Shown one piece after another: positions 6,551 through 13,678 of a stretch of DNA of 20,547 nt (position 1 is the stretch's first letter; each line of letters begins with the position of its first letter). The position numbers and the translations under genes are program-made. The notes beneath the pieces were generated by a model. The model did not search any database. It was not told the DNA's origin and saw only the letters and a program-made list of their open reading frames with translations. The stretch is taken from contig CAYURP010000048.1 of the NCBI GenBank assembly GCA_964447175.1, forward strand, positions 1-20,547, in the 5' to 3' direction. The stretch is from CAYURP01 sp964447175. GTDB lineage: Bacteria > Zixibacteria > MSB-5A5 > SM23-73-2.

Positions 6551-6608
6551 TATGCCAATATGACATATATGACTCATGATGACATAATTATTATGCAATA
6601 TTGACATA
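6551..6608. promoter_or_regulatory. Repeated dyad sites, putative enhancer-binding-protein sites (UAS)
   Basis: Two 17-bp sites, TATGCCAATATGACATA (6551-6567) and TATGCAATATTGACATA (6592-6608), lie 41 bp apart, about four helical turns. Each has dyad form TATGNNA-N3-TGACATA. A third TGACATA is at 6580-6586, so the three cores start at 6561, 6580 and 6602. They lie roughly 110-165 bp upstream of the predicted start site, the usual range for activators of sigma54 promoters. The regulator is unknown. Confidence 0.6.
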
Positions 6609-6767
6609 TAAAATGCCATTCTGTCGTACAAAACTTGAACTTAAATCAATTTTTGTATAAAGATCACTGAGCCATGTAGGTTTATGTGGGTGTAGAAGAG
6701 GATTTATCCCTTTCCTAATCAAGAAAATTTTCTAGGCAAGATGAAGTTTTATCCCTACTAAGCTTTG

Positions 6768-6789
6768 GCTCGATGAATCGAGCAACTAC
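6768..6789 (-). repeat. GTAGTTG-class REP-like palindrome
   Basis: On the minus strand it reads GTAGTTG then arms CTCGAT/ATCGAG. It differs from the unit at 831-852 by one central base. Confidence 0.65.
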
Positions 6790-6825
6790 ACAATAGCTGA
6801 TTTTATCTGAATGTGTGATTTAAAA

Positions 6826-6850
6826 CACGGGTTGGGACAACCTGTGCTAC
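6826..6850 (-). repeat. GTAG-headed palindrome after the propeller lipoprotein gene
   Basis: The minus strand reads GTAG then arms CACAGGTTG and CAACCCGTG around TCC, with one mismatch. The arms recur without a mismatch at 11253-11279. The unit starts six bases past the stop codon of the gene ending at 6856. The remaining spacer, 6610-6767, shows no gene. Confidence 0.6.
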
Positions 6851-6855
6851 CACTC

Positions 6856-7983
6856 TTATTTACCGAAGCAGTATAGATAACCATCCTCTGAACACAAGTA
6901 GATTTTATCTTTGTAGAAAACCGGAGAGGCTGTAATCATGCCACTGGTCTGGAATTTCCACATGAGTTTTCCACTCCATCTTTCAACCATATAAAATCTA
7001 CCGTCAAGTGAGCCAAAGAAAACATTATCCCCTACTACCAAAGGCGATGAATGTATGGGGCTTGATGTTTCAAATCTCCATTTCAACTCACCGGTAACAA
7101 GATCAATTTTATATAATAAACCATCATTTGACCCGATGAAAACCGAACTCTCGGTTACAGCAGGTGAGGAATAGATGGGACCGGAAGTTTTATATTTCCA
7201 TATCAGATCTCCATCTTCCTTATTCAAACAGTAGACCATCCCATCCAGGGATCCGAACAAAACCTGCTCAGTGCTAATCGCAGGGGATGAAACTATACCA
7301 GATTGAGCTTTGAACTGCCATCTTATTCCACCTGTTTTTCCCACCAGAGCGTAAAACCAGCCATCATTTAAACCTAAAAACAAAAGCCCATCAGAATATG
7401 CAGGTGAGGATAGTATTTTTTCTTCTTTCTTGAACTGCCAGACTGGTTCTCCCCCAAGTCTATTTAATGCATAAAGCTTCCCCGTTTCAGTCCCCAGAAA
7501 AATCTTATCCTCAATTACCAGAGGTGAAGACTTGGATGATTCCAATTCCTTTTGCCATTCCAATCTTCCTTTTTGGAGATTATAACAAAAAAGGGCACCT
7601 TTTTCTCCTTCACCGCTGAAATACAAAAAATCATCCTGGATGAACAGAAAGGAGGGGCAATTCTTTTTTAAAGAGAAATCACCCAATCTTTTCCCGGAAT
7701 GGGCATCCACAAAGTATAACTTCTTATCCAGCCCACCGATAAAGACCACATCACCAGCCACAACTGGCGTGGACTTTATTTTCCCATCCAGCTCTAACTT
7801 CCAGAGCAGCTTTTCAGGAGTTGGAATGTTTTTTTGAACATACCCTGAGTTTCTCAAATCACCCCTGAAACTGCTCCAGGATGGATCAGAGACTAAATCC
7901 GAATCCTTCAAAGCAAACCTGTGAGAGCAAGAAAGCAAAAGGCAAAAAATTATGCCCCCGAAGATAAACATGATTTTTCTCAT
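6856..7983 (-). CDS. PQQ-type beta-propeller lipoprotein
   Basis: The 375-residue protein has a lipoprotein signal with LLSC at 16-19, so Cys19 is the likely lipidated residue and the protein is membrane-anchored on the periplasmic side or outer membrane. From about residue 55 it consists of roughly eight repeats of about 40 residues of the form WxF...SSPxxxxxxxxxGSxDGxxYxxxxxxG, the PQQ/BamB-like propeller pattern. The repetition is also visible in the DNA with a period near 120 bases. The blades show no catalytic residues; the likely role is as a scaffold or interaction platform. It follows the 928-residue outer-membrane protein gene by 26 bases and is probably cotranscribed. A BamB-like assembly role is tempting because its partner carries an Omp85-type barrel, but this is inferred from context only. 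Confidence 0.8.
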   Translation of the reverse strand: MRKIMFIFGGIIFCLLLSCSHRFALKDSDLVSDPSWSSFRGDLRNSGYVQKNIPTPEKLLWKLELDGKIKSTPVVAGDVVFIGGLDKKLYFVDAHSGKRLGDFSLKKNCPSFLFIQDDFLYFSGEGEKGALFCYNLQKGRLEWQKELESSKSSPLVIEDKIFLGTETGKLYALNRLGGEPVWQFKKEEKILSSPAYSDGLLFLGLNDGWFYALVGKTGGIRWQFKAQSGIVSSPAISTEQVLFGSLDGMVYCLNKEDGDLIWKYKTSGPIYSSPAVTESSVFIGSNDGLLYKIDLVTGELKWRFETSSPIHSSPLVVGDNVFFGSLDGRFYMVERWSGKLMWKFQTSGMITASPVFYKDKIYLCSEDGYLYCFGK

Positions 7984-8009
7984 CCTAAGCTCTGTTTTCC
8001 CAATACAAT

Positions 8010-10796
8010 TTAGAAGTTCCAGCCAAAGAAGAAATCGAAAACCCAGCTCTCTGAATCAGATGTTTTGGCAAAATCAAATCTCAAGACCATAAAGTATCCC
8101 AGGCTGACTCTTGCTCCTAATCCAAAGCTGGTGTGCAGATCATCGGTCTCGTCAGTATATTCATCCCAGGCATTTCCAACGTCAAAGAAAACCGCTCCCC
8201 GAATAGCCTGAAATCCGATCCTTCCAAAGGGGAAGCCAATTAAAAGATTATCGATTAAAGGAAATCTCAGCTCATTGTTGACCAGAACCATGTTGCGACC
8301 GTAAAAGGCGCGTCTGGAATATCCCCTCAAGGTCCAGCTTCCACCCAGATATAGACGCTGTGGTTCCTTTCCAGCTGAGGTGAATCCCATGAATCTGAAT
8401 GCATAACAACTGTATCTGGCTAATCTCAGATATTTCCTGAAATCCATCAAAAACAATCTATTGTAAACCGAGCCATCATTCCACCCAAAGGTTACTCCAG
8501 CTGTCAGGTTAAACCTGGTTCCATCGATAGGTCCCACAAAATCCCACAGGGAAGTATCCTTGATAAATGAGAGGTAATTGGTGGATAAAAAGGCGTGCCT
8601 TTTTCTGTCGAACAGATAAAGGTCTTTATCCGACTGTCTCAAAACAAATGAGGTCTCCACTCTTCTGAATTTAGACAAAGGATAGCTGGCAGAAACCAGT
8701 CCCCCGTATTGGCGTTCATCGAACCATCCATAGTAATCATCATAATATTCATCATAAAAATGAAAGAGCCCGAATCCATAGTTCAATCTTTTAGATTTGT
8801 TTAAATAAGTCACTGCCAGATTGAAGCTGGAGAAAAATTCAGATTTGGATTGGGCCGAGTTACCTACCAGGAAGAAATATTGATGATTGCCCAACATATC
8901 CGTAAGAGCTACCTGTAATCCGCCAATGGGTCCATATACAGCATCATAAGCAATAGCAGATTGAGCTATATCAAAGGAGAACTGGTTTTTGTATTTCACC
9001 ACTCCCTTTTTAAGTTCACCCTTTAACCTGTCCGGTTCCCAGGAATTTAGTGAGGAATAGAGTCGATTATCCACCTCGGTCAGGTTTTTCTGGGGTAATT
9101 TCATCTTATAGATCTGAAATCCCTGATCCTGATATCCGGTGAAAACCATGCTGCTTTCCCTCTCCATGAAGACCGGATCAAAAACACCAGTAGTAACCGA
9201 GGTTAACTGATAAATTTTCAGGGAATCATTTAAAAGAAAAAAGTTGAAAGAACCCTCGCTATCTGACGAGAAAACTACCCTTTTACCATCGGAAAACCAG
9301 CAGGGGTTTATGTCGTTCTGAGGACCGTAGGTTACTTGCTGGATTTTTTCTGTAGAAAGATGGAAAACGAAAAGATTTTTATAACCCACCTTACCAAATT
9401 CACCTCGATCCGAGCTAAATATAATCCTATCTCCATCAGAACACCAACTGGGATCCTCATCCACATAAATGTCCCGGGTCAAGCAAACAGGAGAACCGTT
9501 ATTCAGATCAACAGTGTAAAGGTCACAATATCCATCCTGGGTTGAACCTGAGAATACCAGTGATTTCCCATCCGGAGACCAGGAAGGTGATGAAAGGGTT
9601 ACCAGCGAATCGAAAGCTAAATCCCGGACCACCTTTTTATGCTCAATATCATAGATGTAAAGAACGTCCCTCTCGTCCCGCTTGGAGACAAAGGCGATCC
9701 TGCCATCATCAGAGGCATCTATCTTGCTTTTCAAAAGATGTAAAGATTCAAATTTCTGAGACCTCTCCCCTTTTACCAGGGTTACCAGCTTTTCCTTCTC
9801 CCCCTGGGGGGACATCAGATAAATGCTGGAATAACCTAATTTGTTGGATTTGAAAGCGATCCAGTTTTCCTGACCCCTTTCGTTTCTGTAACTCACAACC
9901 GCGGGTTTTAAATTGAATCCTTCAAAAGTAAGCTGGGTAGCTGTTCTTCCCGGCAGGTCGGATCTCTCAATCTCGGGGAAGTATTGTTTTTTTAAATGAT
10001 ATTCCCAGTCCTCGCCCAGATCATCCAGAGATTTACAATAAGTATTCTCTACTGCCTGGGAAAAATCCTTTCCTTTCCAATAATTATCATACAACCAGTT
10101 TATCTTATCATCGCCATATTCCTCTTCCAAAAACTTCAAAATAGATTCGCCCTCTTTATACATAAAATAGGTGCCAGAAATCTGGCTCATATTACTGAGC
10201 TTGACCAACCTCCCTGATATGACCAGGTCTTTTATCAGCATATCAGCTTCAGAGTCCCATTCCTTGGAGAAGTGTTCGGCCAAACCCTCCTCCCACCACA
10301 AAGGAGGAGATGAGAAATTATACTTCTTATGTGATTTCATCACATAGTTTAGTTTACTAAAGGAAAAGACGTGCACCAGCTCATGTCGGATCACCCTCTC
10401 AAAGTTGCCATAGGAACCGTTGAAAGGTATAACCATTCTTCCCTTGTAAAATTCCGTAAATCCACCCACGCTCTCCGGAATCAAGTCGGGAATAACGTTG
10501 GTCTGCTGGAAATAATGGGGTGAACTGTATACAATCAGAGGAATCTTGTCAAAAATGTGATGGTTAAATTTATCCTCCAGGATCTTGTAGCTTTTCTCCG
10601 CCAGATTACCGGCTATCTCTGCTATCTCTTTTTCCTCGGGATAGAAATAGACTTTGAAATGCTGGGTGGTCAAAACCTGCCACTCAAAATCGGTGTAATT
10701 AACCTTATTTTTCCCAAAGTAGTATTGGGGAAAAGCATCCACCCAGAGCAAAGTAATTAAAATTGAAGCTAAAAATAAAGACTCGATTTTCCTCAT
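8010..10796 (-). CDS. Zinc-peptidase-like / TolB-propeller / outer-membrane barrel fusion protein
   Basis: The 928-residue protein has a signal peptide (about 1-23) and three recognisable parts. Residues about 40-280 resemble the peptidase MA-like gluzincins. HELVH at 138-142 supplies H138, E139 and H142, and EEGLAEHF supplies the probable third ligand E170. Residues about 285-570 are TolB/PD40-like propeller repeats (WSPDGKSLVFSGS, WCSDGDRIIFSSD, WFSDGKRVVFSSD). From about 600 to the terminal Phe it is rich in alternating aromatic strands with LGGSWTLRGYSRRAFYGRN near 830, a sequence typical of the Omp85/BamA surface-antigen barrel. AAGGA lies seven bases before the ATG. The fusion suggests a surface or periplasmic peptidase anchored by its own barrel. 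The substrate is unknown, and no POTRA repeats are evident. Confidence 0.85.
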   Translation of the reverse strand: MRKIESLFLASILITLLWVDAFPQYYFGKNKVNYTDFEWQVLTTQHFKVYFYPEEKEIAEIAGNLAEKSYKILEDKFNHHIFDKIPLIVYSSPHYFQQTNVIPDLIPESVGGFTEFYKGRMVIPFNGSYGNFERVIRHELVHVFSFSKLNYVMKSHKKYNFSSPPLWWEEGLAEHFSKEWDSEADMLIKDLVISGRLVKLSNMSQISGTYFMYKEGESILKFLEEEYGDDKINWLYDNYWKGKDFSQAVENTYCKSLDDLGEDWEYHLKKQYFPEIERSDLPGRTATQLTFEGFNLKPAVVSYRNERGQENWIAFKSNKLGYSSIYLMSPQGEKEKLVTLVKGERSQKFESLHLLKSKIDASDDGRIAFVSKRDERDVLYIYDIEHKKVVRDLAFDSLVTLSSPSWSPDGKSLVFSGSTQDGYCDLYTVDLNNGSPVCLTRDIYVDEDPSWCSDGDRIIFSSDRGEFGKVGYKNLFVFHLSTEKIQQVTYGPQNDINPCWFSDGKRVVFSSDSEGSFNFFLLNDSLKIYQLTSVTTGVFDPVFMERESSMVFTGYQDQGFQIYKMKLPQKNLTEVDNRLYSSLNSWEPDRLKGELKKGVVKYKNQFSFDIAQSAIAYDAVYGPIGGLQVALTDMLGNHQYFFLVGNSAQSKSEFFSSFNLAVTYLNKSKRLNYGFGLFHFYDEYYDDYYGWFDERQYGGLVSASYPLSKFRRVETSFVLRQSDKDLYLFDRKRHAFLSTNYLSFIKDTSLWDFVGPIDGTRFNLTAGVTFGWNDGSVYNRLFLMDFRKYLRLARYSCYAFRFMGFTSAGKEPQRLYLGGSWTLRGYSRRAFYGRNMVLVNNELRFPLIDNLLIGFPFGRIGFQAIRGAVFFDVGNAWDEYTDETDDLHTSFGLGARVSLGYFMVLRFDFAKTSDSESWVFDFFFGWNF

Positions 10797-10799
10797 AGT

Positions 10800-11000
10800 T
10801 CAATCCTTGAATCTATCTTTATATATACGCCTTTTCCCCTTGTTTTTTATTAACCCATTGCGAATTGCCTGAGAAATAAAGAAACTACTACTTTTACTCT
10901 TCGGCAGCATTTTCAAAATAATATAAGCTTCATCTGCTGTCAAGCAGTCTATTGCACGTTTTTGAAAAAACTGAATTAAACAAAATACCAATAAAACCAT
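10800..11000 (-). CDS. Possible small protein upstream of the barrel fusion gene, 66 aa
   Basis: A frame starting at ATG 11000 encodes a hydrophobic N-terminus (MVLLVFCLIQFFQ) followed by a helical, basic C-terminus (SQAIRNGLIKNKGKRRIYKDRF). Its stop lies three bases before the next ATG, and the Shine-Dalgarno sequence of that gene lies inside its end, as in an operon. No family is recognised and its own ribosome binding site is weak. It could equally be a fortuitous frame or a remnant. A TTGACA at about 10950 inside it has no well-spaced -10. Confidence 0.3.
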   Translation of the reverse strand: MVLLVFCLIQFFQKRAIDCLTADEAYIILKMLPKSKSSSFFISQAIRNGLIKNKGKRRIYKDRFKD

Positions 11001-11058
11001 AATCCCACTCAATTCTTCAGTAGGAATTCCCTAACAATTGGATTTAAGTCTTCAAGTT

Positions 11059-11199
11059 CACTTAGTCAAGCTGAAGCTTGACATTCCATAGAATATTTTT
11101 GGAGTGTGAATCTTCGGGTTCACTTGGTCAAGCTGAAGCTTGACATCCATAGAATATTTTGGGGGTGTGAACCTTCAGGTTCACTTGGTCAAGCTGAAG
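11059..11199. repeat. Tandem 61-62-bp repeat made of GGAG-class palindromes
   Basis: About 2.3 units start at 11059, 11121 and 11182. Each unit holds GTCAAGCT-GA-AGCTTGAC (11065-11082 and 11127-11144, perfect 8-bp arms), a CATAGAATATTTT spacer, and a GTGAA...TTCAC palindrome (11106-11123 and 11167-11184). The single-copy relatives are at 3360 and 14242. The second GTGAA palindrome has perfect arms GTGAACCT/AGGTTCAC; the first has a TTCG loop. Confidence 0.75.
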
Positions 11200-11236
11200 T
11201 CGTAGATCCTCCGCATGTTGCGGGGCTTGACACTCC
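11188..11236 (-). repeat. GGAG-class palindrome split by a nested GTAG-class palindrome
   Basis: GTCAAGCTGAAG (11188-11199) and CTTGACACTCC (11226-11236) are the two halves of the unit found intact at 14242-14264. They are separated by 26 extra bases (11200-11225). The insert contains GTAG at 11202 and arms CCGCA/TGCGG, i.e. a member of the other repeat family. This looks like one REP-like element inserted into another. Confidence 0.65.
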
Positions 11237-11252
11237 AGAGTAAATTCTCCGG

Positions 11253-11360
11253 TATCACAGGTTGTCTCAACCTGTGATAGTCCCGCTCTTAGCGGGAGGA
11301 CAGGATGTGCTATCAAGTAGTTGTCTTTTATTGGTGACCCACCTTGCCCTTGAGGTGGGT
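11253..11360. repeat. Three consecutive palindromes
   Basis: First, TATCACAGGTTG/CAACCTGTGATA with a 3-base loop (11253-11279). Second, TCCCGCT/AGCGGGA with loop CTT (11281-11297). Third, ACCCACCT/AGGTGGGT with an 8-base loop (11337-11360). All arms are perfect. The first shares its arms with the unit at 6826-6850. No T-run follows any of them. A minus-strand open frame across this block is repeat-derived and not called as a gene. Confidence 0.65.
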
Positions 11361-11493
11361 TGAGATTCAGACTGAGAGATCGCCAAAAACTCAGCAGGAG
11401 AGTATTTAACCTTGTGTATTGCTTTAGGTTAATTATATAGGGCATTTATCTATGTTTAATGAATTTTTTAATTAGTTATTCATTAAATAATAC

Positions 11494-11522
11494 TTGACTT
11501 TTTTTGTATATTGTCTTATATT
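11494..11522 (+). promoter_or_regulatory. Sigma70-type promoter of the exosortase H locus
   Basis: TTGACT (11494-11499) and TATATT (11517-11522) are 17 bp apart, each one base off consensus, in a very AT-rich stretch. A TATAAT overlaps at 11522-11527 but is too far (22 bp). Transcription would start near 11529, about 240 bases ahead of the first gene. Confidence 0.6.
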
Positions 11523-11528
11523 ATAATG

Positions 11529-11767
11529 AAATTGTAGCCTATTCAGAGGAGGAATAAAACCTGGCCAGTTACCTCTGAGTGGTTGAGTGACCTAAGGTGG
11601 AGTGGCTTTATAGAAGGAATTCTTAAAGAGATCTGAGTGTAAGAGCTTTTGTGGATGACTGCTTAATGGAGGGGGCATTCACCTCAGCTTAAAAATTAAA
11701 AGGAATTTCCGCTTGGGGCAAGGGGATTAAAGTTTCCAATTAACTCGTGGCTCCAGGGGGTGAAAAA
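11529..11767 (+). other. Long untranslated leader of the exosortase H locus
   Basis: No start codon with a good ribosome site opens a sensible frame in these roughly 240 bases. A hairpin with arms TCAGAGG (11543-11549) and CCTCTGA (11572-11578) encloses the self-complementary CTGGCCAG. The leader is purine-rich with several GGAGG/GGTGG strings. I do not recognise a known riboswitch class. It ends with the Shine-Dalgarno sequence CAGGGGGTGA at 11754-11763. Confidence 0.4.
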
Positions 11768-12451
11768 ATGCGACGTAATCTTCGTCCATTGTGTGAAGAC
11801 AAGACTCTCCAGTTTCTGGAAGATTTCCTGGGTGCCGGGACATCGGCTCTGATTCTCTCAGTAGCACATATATATCCAGCTTACTGGTTTATTTCACTTT
11901 TTGCCCTGCTTCCTTTGTTCTGGCGGTTAACCAGAGCAAACCTAACAAGATCAGTTGTTCTGGGAATAAGCTTAGCTGGCTGTTATGCCTTTGTCGCATT
12001 TTTTGCTGAGGTTCTGCTTTTTCCCTGGACCTTTCTCGTCAAGTTTTTATTGCTGAGCTTAATCTTTTCAGCCTTTGCCATAACAGTTAACAGAACGAAA
12101 AAATATTTGGGCTTTAATGCCTTCCTAATACCCTTTTTATGGCTGCCCCTTGAGTATGTCCTGAGTCACTATGCCCACCTGGGCAGCATATTTGCCTTTC
12201 CCGAGGTTAATTCCATCCTTCTGATCAGAATCGGGTCGCTTTTTGGCGTATTGATGATCTCCTTTGTAGTGGTCCTTATCAATTCGCTGTTTCTGATCCT
12301 CCTAAAGCGACTGGTTCAAGCATTAAGTTCACGCAAAACACTTCCCGTAAAAGAGGATAAAGGACTTTATCCTGCATTTAAACATATAATACTTCAAAAA
12401 CGGTGGTATGATTTTCATGACCCCCGGGCCCCTCCTGTCCACCAGCAGTAG
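11768..12451 (+). CDS. Membrane protein resembling the transmembrane half of apolipoprotein N-acyltransferase
   Basis: The 227-residue protein has about six hydrophobic segments. The first ones (AHIYPAYWFISLFALLPLFW) and the segment FLWLPLEYVLSHY, with the W-x-x-x-E arrangement, followed by G-SLFGVLMISFVVVLINS, resemble the membrane domain of Lnt. The nitrilase catalytic domain, which makes up the larger C-terminal part of a roughly 500-residue Lnt, is absent. A soluble tail of about 45 residues ending DPRAPPVHQQ replaces it. I chose ATG 11768 because AGGGGGTGA lies just upstream; a GTG at 11747 would start before that signal. It is first in a four-gene + strand locus with an exosortase H substrate and enzyme, so a role in membrane handling of sorted proteins is plausible. 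N-acyltransferase activity is unlikely without the catalytic domain. Confidence 0.65.
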   Translation: MRRNLRPLCEDKTLQFLEDFLGAGTSALILSVAHIYPAYWFISLFALLPLFWRLTRANLTRSVVLGISLAGCYAFVAFFAEVLLFPWTFLVKFLLLSLIFSAFAITVNRTKKYLGFNAFLIPFLWLPLEYVLSHYAHLGSIFAFPEVNSILLIRIGSLFGVLMISFVVVLINSLFLILLKRLVQALSSRKTLPVKEDKGLYPAFKHIILQKRWYDFHDPRAPPVHQQ

Positions 12452-12518
12452 CTATGTTATCACCAATTCAGAAATTAATCACTAATATAAAGAATTAGTT
12501 GAAAAAGGAGTAGTCAAG

Positions 12519-13037
12519 ATGAATTCCACGAAGAAATATATGTTTATTCTTTTGCTAATTGCAGCCGTGATGCTCTCGTTTTCGCAGGCATACGCTGCTG
12601 ATGCAAAAATATACAGGGTCACAAACGGGAGAGGGACGCCTGCCTCAGATTTGCATGTAACATTCACGGGCACTGGTGGAAATATTACTACAGTCGTTCT
12701 TACCAACCCAGAGGGTTGCCCAGATCCGGCAATTCCATCGAATGGAGCTGTGACCAATACAGTGGTACTGGAGTGGGGGGATAACTGTGTTGATAATGAG
12801 GAGTATGTAACCATAAAAGTTAGCACTACGACCGATTCATCACTCGCATTTTCCAAAGGCTTTTGGACAGATATTACTCATCCGACGGATCCAGGTATAG
12901 GGCCTGTTGGCCCCAATGATATTCGACAGACCGGCATTCCCTCTCTCACCCAATGGGGCTTGATTGCTCTGTTGACAATACTGGCTGGTATTGCCACCTG
13001 GGTGGTACTTAAGAGAAAGAGGATGGTAACTGCTTAA
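12519..13037 (+). CDS. IPTL-CTERM sorting-signal protein (exosortase H substrate)
   Basis: The 172-residue secreted protein has a signal peptide (about 1-27, cleavage likely after AYA). Its exported middle is Thr/Asn/Gly-rich with two Cys (likely paired) and no known enzyme motif. At the C-terminus IPSLTQWG (140-147) is followed by a hydrophobic helix and a basic tail KRKRMVTA. This tripartite layout is that of the IPTLxxWG-CTERM signal recognised by exosortase H, which in Gram-negative bacteria removes the tail and passes the protein to the surface. AAAGGAG lies eight bases before the ATG. It is 68 bases past the Lnt-like gene and directly upstream of the exosortase gene, so this is a dedicated substrate-enzyme pair. 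What the protein does at the surface is unknown. Confidence 0.85.
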   Translation: MNSTKKYMFILLLIAAVMLSFSQAYAADAKIYRVTNGRGTPASDLHVTFTGTGGNITTVVLTNPEGCPDPAIPSNGAVTNTVVLEWGDNCVDNEEYVTIKVSTTTDSSLAFSKGFWTDITHPTDPGIGPVGPNDIRQTGIPSLTQWGLIALLTILAGIATWVVLKRKRMVTA

Positions 13038-13059
13038 AAAAACCAGCTGAATTGCATTG

Positions 13060-13101
13060 ACAAAGCCTTCTTTTGATGTTATATTTGAAAGGAGGCTTTG
13101 T
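13060..13101 (+). other. Intercistronic hairpin upstream of the exosortase
   Basis: ACAAAGCCTTC (13060-13070) pairs with GGAGGCTTTGT (13091-13101) over 11 bp with one G-U pair and a 20-base loop. It sits between the abundant-type substrate gene and the enzyme gene. There is no T-run, so it may shape relative expression or stability rather than terminate. It hides a GGAGG that is not positioned in front of any usable start codon. Confidence 0.5.
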
Positions 13102-13123
13102 AATATTATCTGAAGGTATTAGT

Positions 13124-13678
13124 ATGGGGAAGAAAAGGAAAGATAAGGTTTCAGGGGAAAAGCCTAAGTCCAAAATCCCCAAAAGATTATTGAGATTCTA
13201 CATTCTATTTGGACTGCTCATACTTGCTATTGGCATGCTCTACCCGGTTATGTGTAATGTTTTTGAAAAACCTCTGATGGAATTTATGGTATTAACAGCC
13301 ACACTGACAGGTGTCCTGCTAAAAGCTCTGGGGAATCCAGTAACAGTCAGCGGAAGATTCATAAGCACTGGTGGCTTCAGCGTGGAGATAGTTTATGAAT
13401 GTCTGGGAATTGTAGAGATGCTCTATTTCACTGCAGCGGTTTTCGCCTTTCCCTCAGACCTTAAGAAGAAACTTCAAGCGATATTGATCTTTTTCCCCAT
13501 AATCTTAGTAGCCAACATTTTCAGGTGCGCTCTTTTAGTTTATGCCGGGGATCAGTCCATAAGTGCTTTTAACTTTATCCACACTTATTTCTTCCAGATA
13601 GCCATGATATTATTTATTGCCATCTTCTGGCTGATCTGGCTGAAAAAAGTGGTTAGATATGAAGGAAAGCTCGCTTAA
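13124..13678 (+). CDS. xrtH: Exosortase H (IPTLxxWG-CTERM type transpeptidase)
   Basis: The 184-residue integral membrane protein belongs to the exosortase/archaeosortase family, which cleaves C-terminal sorting signals. After a basic N-terminus there are about five or six membrane helices. The family triad is visible as C93 in VYECLGIVE, R134 in NIFRCALL and H153 in FNFIHTYF. I chose ATG 13124, with GAAGG seven bases upstream. An ATG at 13076 adds 16 residues but has no ribosome site and lies inside the upstream hairpin. The neighbouring gene at 12519 ends with IPSLTQWG, the signal class paired with exosortase H, so the subfamily is assigned mainly from that pairing and the short length. The stop overlaps the next gene by 20 bases. 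Confidence 0.85.
   Translation: MGKKRKDKVSGEKPKSKIPKRLLRFYILFGLLILAIGMLYPVMCNVFEKPLMEFMVLTATLTGVLLKALGNPVTVSGRFISTGGFSVEIVYECLGIVEMLYFTAAVFAFPSDLKKKLQAILIFFPIILVANIFRCALLVYAGDQSISAFNFIHTYFFQIAMILFIAIFWLIWLKKVVRYEGKLA

Noticed and set aside
6415..6600. CIRCE (HrcA) operator upstream of the chaperone genes
   Set aside because: No TTAGCACTC-N9-GAGTGCTAA-like inverted repeat is found; the visible signals are the sigma54 element and TGACATA dyads.
10930..10965. Promoter (TTGACA) inside the 66-residue frame upstream of the barrel fusion gene
   Set aside because: At 16-18 bp only TATTTT-like sequence is present; too weak to call.
11059..11236. CRISPR array
   Set aside because: Repeats are palindromic, adjoining and only about 2.3 units long; there are no unique spacers of uniform length and no cas gene.
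11128..11445. A 105-codon minus-strand open frame
   Set aside because: It spans the tandem repeats and three palindromes; the translation mirrors the repeats and has no recognisable domain.
12331..12518. Frameshifted remainder of the Lnt nitrilase domain
   Set aside because: Only 67 bases separate the stop from the next gene, and none of the frames there shows nitrilase motifs, so the domain is missing rather than shifted out of frame.
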